Shown: positions 59,301 to 64,000 of the stretch, in pieces
Numbering within the stretch: position 1 is the stretch's first letter
Layout: each line of letters begins with the position of its first letter
Assembly: GCA_030142905.1 (NCBI GenBank)
Contig: JASJOG010000136.1
Coordinates: forward strand, 186,001-250,000
Direction of reading: 5' to 3'
DNA: 64,000 bases
From: Heliopora coerulea
Lineage: Eukaryota > Cnidaria > Anthozoa > Scleralcyonacea > Helioporidae
Translations under genes and position numbers: made by a program
Notes under the pieces: generated by a model
The model's database searches: none
Seen by the model: the letters and a program-made list of their open reading frames with translations, nothing else
Told to the model about the DNA's origin: nothing

Positions 59301-60451
59301 GGTTTGGCCATCTCCTCAGGATGGATGATAAAAATAAGGTGAAGTAGGTGAGGAAAATGAGTGTACCAGGGAAAAGACGTCAAGGCAGACCCAAAATGAG
59401 ATGGCTGGATAACATCAGGAAAGACATGTTGGAAATGGGTCTGAAAATGGAAGATGCTCAGAACAGAGAATTTTGGAGTAAGGAAATACAGGCACCCCGA
59501 CCTAGCAACCAAGCTGGAACAGGGAGAAGATGATGATGATGATGACTTTGGCATACGACAAACGATTTTCCTTGTCGAGGGAAGATATCTTGGACAGGAA
59601 AAAGTTAATGAAGAATGGAAAAGAGCTTCCTGTCTGTTTGTCTGTACCTGCGTATGAATTGGCGTAACTGCTGGGAACATGAGGCCTCGCCCCTTGCATA
59701 AGTCTTCCTGCACTGTAAAATTAAACATTTCCACAATTCCTGGAATGCCAAGTGACAAAGTTAATTATTCAAGATGCGCATCTCTCAAACTCTGCTTTCC
59801 ATGTTGCAACCTAAGCCGAATTTATTAAGTTCCCATCGAGGCTCTCCAGCAAGAAATATCCTAGTTAATCCTGTATGCATGCTTTCATCATTTCTATTTT
59901 TTTTCTGTCGATTTTGTTTTCGTGCTTTCTATTTGGACATGTAAGGATACGTAATGTGTTCCTATTTCGTGGTCTGCCAATCCTTTTATCCCTTGCCGTC
60001 GTAGGAAGGCATTATCCCCTGTACTCTTTAACCACAGACAGTACTTTCTTTTTTCTGGCTTGTTTAAGCGAGCGTCCGGCCCAGTCCAAACAATTCGACC
60101 GCAACAGCTTATATCCTTGGACCAAAAGATGCGCATTCCGCCATCAAGGCCTTGCGAACGCAGATAGTCATTAAGATACCTGCTTGCTTCAAATTGACTA
60201 ATGCGCTCTCCAAAGACTTGATCCAAATAATTATCTCCATTTTCAAACTGCCAGTTCACGATATCTAAAATGCGTTTAGCTTCAGGTAGAAATTCAAAGG
60301 ACACACCGACATTTCTCTTTTTCTCAACCTTACCACCTTGTTTCGGCTGTTTTTTAAAAAGTACTTTCGGAAGTTTTCCGTTCTTTAAGAATTGTTCTTT
60401 ATGTGCTTCGATGTTAGGTATATTCTCGGAACCTTTTTCTCTGCAAGACAT
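56332..60451 (-). CDS. MATCAP/DUF1704-like zinc metallopeptidase (4 exons, 416 aa)
   Basis: The exons on the minus strand are 60451-59951, 58150-57982, 57351-57184 and 56744-56332. Phases close at 1251 nt with the stop. The start is the ATG at 60451; an in-frame TAA lies just upstream. Residues 1-60 are basic and probably disordered. HEIGTH (161-166) is an HExxxH zinc site. It is interrupted right after HY by the first intron and continues LRLINDGFQPWFSNRR. VIEEGFASINT (197-207) corresponds to the QEGLA-type motif that names the bacterial DUF1704 proteins and probably supplies the third zinc ligand. The family motifs RDPDQRWKHVMRVKR and GTGKDQSYFAGAVRIL follow. Human MATCAP1/2 (KIAA0895L/KIAA0895) belong here; MATCAP1 removes the C-terminal tyrosine of alpha-tubulin. 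The substrate here is inferred only. The gene is head-to-head with EEF1AKMT1. The first intron contains a LINE remnant and a TTTA-rich microsatellite. Confidence 0.85.
58290..58460. repeat. (TTTA/TTCA)n microsatellite
   Basis: About 170 bp of tetranucleotide units (ATTT, ATTC, TATG variants) lie in the first intron of the MATCAP-like gene. Confidence 0.9.
59170..59545 (+). pseudogene. LINE (non-LTR retrotransposon) 3' remnant
   Basis: On the plus strand, antisense to the host intron, a frame reads MRWFGHLLRMDD, then meets a TAG at 59345-59347, then continues with GKRRQGRPKMRWLDNIRKD, EMGL and REFW. This is the conserved C-terminal tail of non-LTR reverse transcriptase proteins (RRQGRPKxxWxDNIxxD type). 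It ends in a short (GAT)n run at 59527-59545, as 3' ends of RTE/CR1-like elements often do. Only the last ~100 codons are present and they carry an in-frame stop, so the copy is dead. Confidence 0.75.
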
Positions 60452-60699
60452 CTCGCCAAACAATTAAGTATCTCTTTTAGTGTTGTGGGTCGACGATAGT
60501 CTCGCTCAACCCTTCCCTGCGCAGGGCCTTTCACTAAGCCATTCTATGTGACGTCATTAAAATAGAGCGTAACCTTGGAAACATGTTTTTCATTGTAACC
60601 GCTGAGCTCCAGAAGATTGCAACGGAGACTCAAAACGATAACTCAAATGTTACAATCACAAAACTATTTGTTTCACTGTGTGTCAATCGAAGTGGACTT
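60452..60699. promoter_or_regulatory. Bidirectional promoter, MATCAP-like gene / EEF1AKMT1
   Basis: Only 248 bp separate the two start codons, which face away from each other. The interval contains a perfect CRE palindrome TGACGTCA at 60549-60556 and the palindrome CCCTGCGCAGGG at 60515-60526, whose TGCGCA core resembles an NRF1 half-site. No TATA box is evident in either direction, which fits a housekeeping bidirectional promoter. Site identity is seen; occupancy is inference. Confidence 0.6.
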
Positions 60700-63600
60700 A
60701 TGTCTGATATAACAAGCTTAGAAGATGACGATGATGAGCCTAAGTTATCATCAGAAACCTTAGCCGTTCTTCAAGAGTTTTATCGTGAACAACATGCAAA
60801 GATCGAGAAAGACAAGCGGGGTGATATCAGTGAAGACTGGGTATGAATAAGTTATTCTGTATTGTCTATTTAATTATGGAAATCTCCTTCACTTTTCCCG
60901 TATTTCTTCGTTTTGTTCCCGCACATTTGTTCCAAGCACAATCATTCCTTTAATAAACGTGTAAGAAATTGCTTATAAAGGTATCTGGCGGAGGTTAGCC
61001 TGGATTTCAGAGAAATTTTCTTAATCACTTAAATTCGAGGTTGTAGACCACATGGAAACAATTATTCTATTTAAAAGCCTCCAGAAATGGTCAAAAATAT
61101 ATTTCCTTTTTTGTTTGTTTTCCTATTTTACAATATTTCATTTCATTTGCAAATACTTTTTACCTCTGATTGGGAGTAGGGTGGGTGGGTATTGACCCCT
61201 TTGTTTCCGTGGGTATTAGCCAGATCTCAAGCATGTGAGATTAAAACAACAAGTGTGAAAGATTGTAAAATCTAACGTGCATGTTTCAGCTTTGCAAATT
61301 GAATTTCTTTGAAAGCAAACAGTGATCAGCACTTTAATAATGATGCCTAGACAAGAGTCATTAGATATACATGTGCCTCACTGGTACATGCTTCAGTGCT
61401 TTAATGTGACTTAATTATCAAAGAAATCCACAACACAGTTTTGCAAAAGATATCTCCAGTGTGTACTTTCCATACTCTGCACCCTTTGGTGTCTTTACAG
61501 ACTCATTGTCAATATTTAAGGAGGATAATTCCATTTTCTAGCTTGCCAGCCTGTTCTGGAATCTGAGGCAATGCCTTTGGATTCTGGGCTATGCTAAGAT
61601 TTTCCTTGAAAAAGAGGAGTTTTGTACTACAAGTTGTACAGCTTAAGAAAGCATCTTGGGGTTAAAATGTTTGTAACTTACTTGTCCATTACAGGTTAGC
61701 TTACGCCTTGCATTCACATGATTCCATTCCAAGGAGTATGATTCCTGGTTAAATTTTTTTTTAATTTTAGCAACTTAGTCAGTTTTGGTATGATGATGAA
61801 ACTGCTATGACTTTGGCAAAGGAAGTCTTAGAAACCAGTAATAATGGCAGGTAGACTAACTCTACAATTGAACTGTGTAGTTATCTTGCAGTGTTGGATG
61901 GACGGACTATAAATATATGTCGTAATTTGCTAAGATTACAGCTACTATACAATAATTTTATTTTAGTCTGCTACAATCATGGCTGCTTGTGAACAGATGT
62001 AGATTGCTACTGATTACAGCTACTGTTATAAAATGTCGGTCAGTTGTTTTGCTGCTGACTGCTTTGCTACAGAAAGATTGCAGTTTGTTCCAGCTTGTTG
62101 GAAAATGTATTAGGCAATTACTCATGATCACTCAAAAACTACAAGTTTGTTACTTGTCATCTTTGATTAATTCATAGTTTATAGGCAATGAGATCATCCT
62201 AGGCATGTATATGTAGGTAGCAGTTTGTTTGCTTACCAGCTGGTTTGACAGTGACTTTGTAAGAGAGTGGAAACATCACTGCAAAATTGTCTCTGTCATG
62301 TCTTAGTCATAACTTCAATATCAAGCTAACAAGATGGCATTTTTTGGATTATGTTTTCTTCTTTACTTGATTACTCACAGTTCAAAGAATGTAGCCTGCC
62401 AAAGTAGTGAACCAGTGGTTTGCCTTAAGTTTACCCTTGCAGTTTACTTTGCACATATGCAGGTGCATTTCAAATAATGCCCTTGATATGATGGTGGAAA
62501 ACTGGAAGCATGAATAAAGTAATAGCATTAATATTAAGAAATAACCCTCTTAGGGTATGGGGCAGGAGTTGAAACTATGGTCCTTGGTATTTAATCCAGT
62601 TCTCTGTGACACACATCAGTTCAACAATTTCATTTCTCACAAGTGCAATTTTCCTTTCCTGCTCTCTGTAAAGGATTGGCCAAACCATGCTAGTTCTGCT
62701 AATGAACCTACATCAACGTTTGGTTACTTGTGTTAAAGCTATAGCCTGACAAGAATGCAAGTGTGTGGAGTGCTTAGGAAACTTTTATCCAAATATCAAC
62801 ATGCTCATACTTGCTCTAAGTCAATTATACAAGCTGGAACAATTCAACATAAGCTGGTAGCCAAACAAAGAGACAAAGCTGAAACTTGAGCCACATGCAT
62901 TCCCATTTGTCTAAGGCTTAACCATTTGGTGACAGGATGCCATTCCGACCAGCATTAGCCTGAGCAAAATAGTAAGGCTCAAACACTGTCACCAAAGAGT
63001 TAAAATCCACCCAAGATCAGCTATGAAAATTGCAGATTCTGCTGTTTGATAGAAATATTATGGGAACCACTGTGTATCCTGATTATTGATAAAATACAAA
63101 GCAGGATTTTATATGATCAGGAATGCTACAAATGAACATGGTGACAGTGCATTCATCAGTAGCATTCCTGATCATGACTAAAATGTAGTCGAAACATAGA
63201 TGTTGGCAATATTCAATTAAAAATATGTTGACAATATTAGGAGTTACCAATGTTTTGTATTTTATCTGCTGTTTGTTACTGATTCTATTTTTTATTTCTA
63301 TTTTATTTCTTATCTATATTTCAAGTTTGTTAATTTCTTTTTATGTTTGTATTTTTTTTCTTTTTACTTATTATAATTTTCATGTCTATGATATTTTGTG
63401 TGTCTTTTTCTAGTTTATTTTTTAATTTTTATTTATTGGTATTCTACTGTATCTTATTTTATATTCTTTTTTTTTTTGGTACAGAATTTGCTGTTTGTGT
63501 GCGCCCACTCTTTACAAGAAGCTGAAAGAAATCAAACCAGAAGGTTGCAAAGTTGTTCTTTTCGAGTATGACCAACGTTTTTCCACGTTTGGAAAAGACT

Positions 63601-64000
63601 TTGTGTTTTACGATTACAATGATCCTTTAAACATCCCAGACAGCCAAGGAAAGAGTTCGTTTGACGTCGTATTTGCTGACCCACCTTTCTTATCAGAGGA
63701 GTGTCTTTCAAAAGTCTCCAAGACCGTGAAATACCTTATGAAAGATAAAATTATTATTTGTACTGGTAAGCTTGAATTCAAGATGTAATATTGTGCAGGA
63801 TCAATTGACGGCACCAGCACATTCAACCACAGCGCCTTGCCAACTTAAATTAACTCCGACAGCTGCTGAAAAGTGTTTGATTTGTTCTTACGTTACTGTA
63901 TTTTGAGTTAGTCAAAGCTTTCTTTCAACCAAATTGAATCTTTTTGAAGCTAAATTTTCATGTGCGCAGGTGGTTATGATGATAAAGTCGCCATCTTTTG
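60700..64000 (+). CDS. EEF1AKMT1: EEF1A lysine methyltransferase 1 (N6AMT2), partial at right edge
   Basis: Exons: 60700-60840, 61771-61850, 63485-63765 and a fourth from about 63970 that runs off the window. Junctions are GT..AG and phases agree. The start at 60700 gives MSDITSLEDDDDEP, then LQEFYREQ as in human EEF1AKMT1. LSQFWYDDETA follows in exon 2. Exon 3 has CCLCAPTLYKKL, VVLFEYDQRF, FVFYDYNDPLNIP and the catalytic-type motif ADPPFL (D139-PPF), followed by LSEECLSKVSKTVKYL and ICTG. Human has DPPY; Phe in the last position is conservative. The family transfers methyl groups from S-adenosylmethionine to a lysine of translation factor eEF1A in the cytosol. An upstream in-frame extension to 60583 exists but lacks family similarity. 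The last 31 bases (GGYDDKVAIF) are a tentative exon 4. Confidence 0.92.
61851..63484 (+). other. EEF1AKMT1 intron 2
   Basis: The intron is AT-rich and no gene is seen inside. It contains a perfect 17-bp inverted repeat (ATGATCAGGAATGCTAC at 63113-63129 and its complement at 63159-63175) with a 29-base spacer, and a T-rich stretch at 63220-63480 just before the exon 3 acceptor. Short hydrophobic frames in the T-rich stretch are artefacts. Confidence 0.6.

Noticed and set aside
63225..63525. Hydrophobic frames just before EEF1AKMT1 exon 3
   Set aside because: They are translated T-rich intron sequence and the acceptor tract.

Overview
This is eukaryotic nuclear DNA from an animal, most likely an anthozoan cnidarian (a stony coral or sea anemone). 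Coding sequence is split into short exons with GT..AG introns. The conserved proteins are animal orthologues, the intergenic and intronic DNA is AT-rich and full of small inverted-repeat elements, tRNA-derived SINEs and a Penelope-like element, and the largest gene has a domain mix (MAM, F5/8C, long EGF array, an unnamed YGG module) of a kind seen in cnidarian surface proteins. The taxonomic call is an inference from these traits; no ribosomal or mitochondrial marker is present.

Five protein-coding genes can be reconstructed exon by exon, with reading phase closing at every junction. (1) ZCRB1, minus strand, 2280-8022, 6 exons, 214 aa: an RRM plus CCHC zinc-knuckle protein of the minor (U12) spliceosome. 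(2) A very large single-pass receptor, plus strand, 9589-40181, 18 exons, 2041 aa: signal peptide, three copies of a YGG module, a truncated thrombospondin-1 repeat, MAM, a CBM6/35-like domain, F5/8C, about 18 EGF-like modules, a Ser/Thr-rich juxtamembrane region, one membrane helix and a tail with an NPxY motif. It resembles a MEGF10/Draper-type engulfment or scavenger receptor with an elaborate glycan/lipid-binding front end. (3) SF3A3 (SF3a60), plus strand, 42701-54943, 21 exons, 500 aa, a core U2 snRNP factor. (4) A MATCAP/DUF1704-like metallopeptidase, minus strand, 56332-60451, 4 exons, 416 aa, with an HExxxH motif. (5) EEF1AKMT1 (N6AMT2), plus strand, from 60700 and running off the right edge.

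ZCRB1 and the receptor are divergent (1.6 kb between start codons). SF3A3 and the MATCAP-like gene are convergent. The MATCAP-like gene and EEF1AKMT1 are divergent with only 248 bp between start codons and share a presumptive bidirectional promoter holding a perfect CRE palindrome.

Between and inside the genes lie many mobile or repeated sequences: hairpin MITE-like elements, two tRNA-derived SINE families, a 5'-truncated Penelope-like element with a GIY-YIG domain and an adjacent hammerhead ribozyme motif, a second hammerhead-like motif in a ZCRB1 intron, a LINE 3' remnant, a 25-bp and a 24-bp minisatellite, and several long microsatellites. The items most worth following up are the receptor and the hammerhead motifs.
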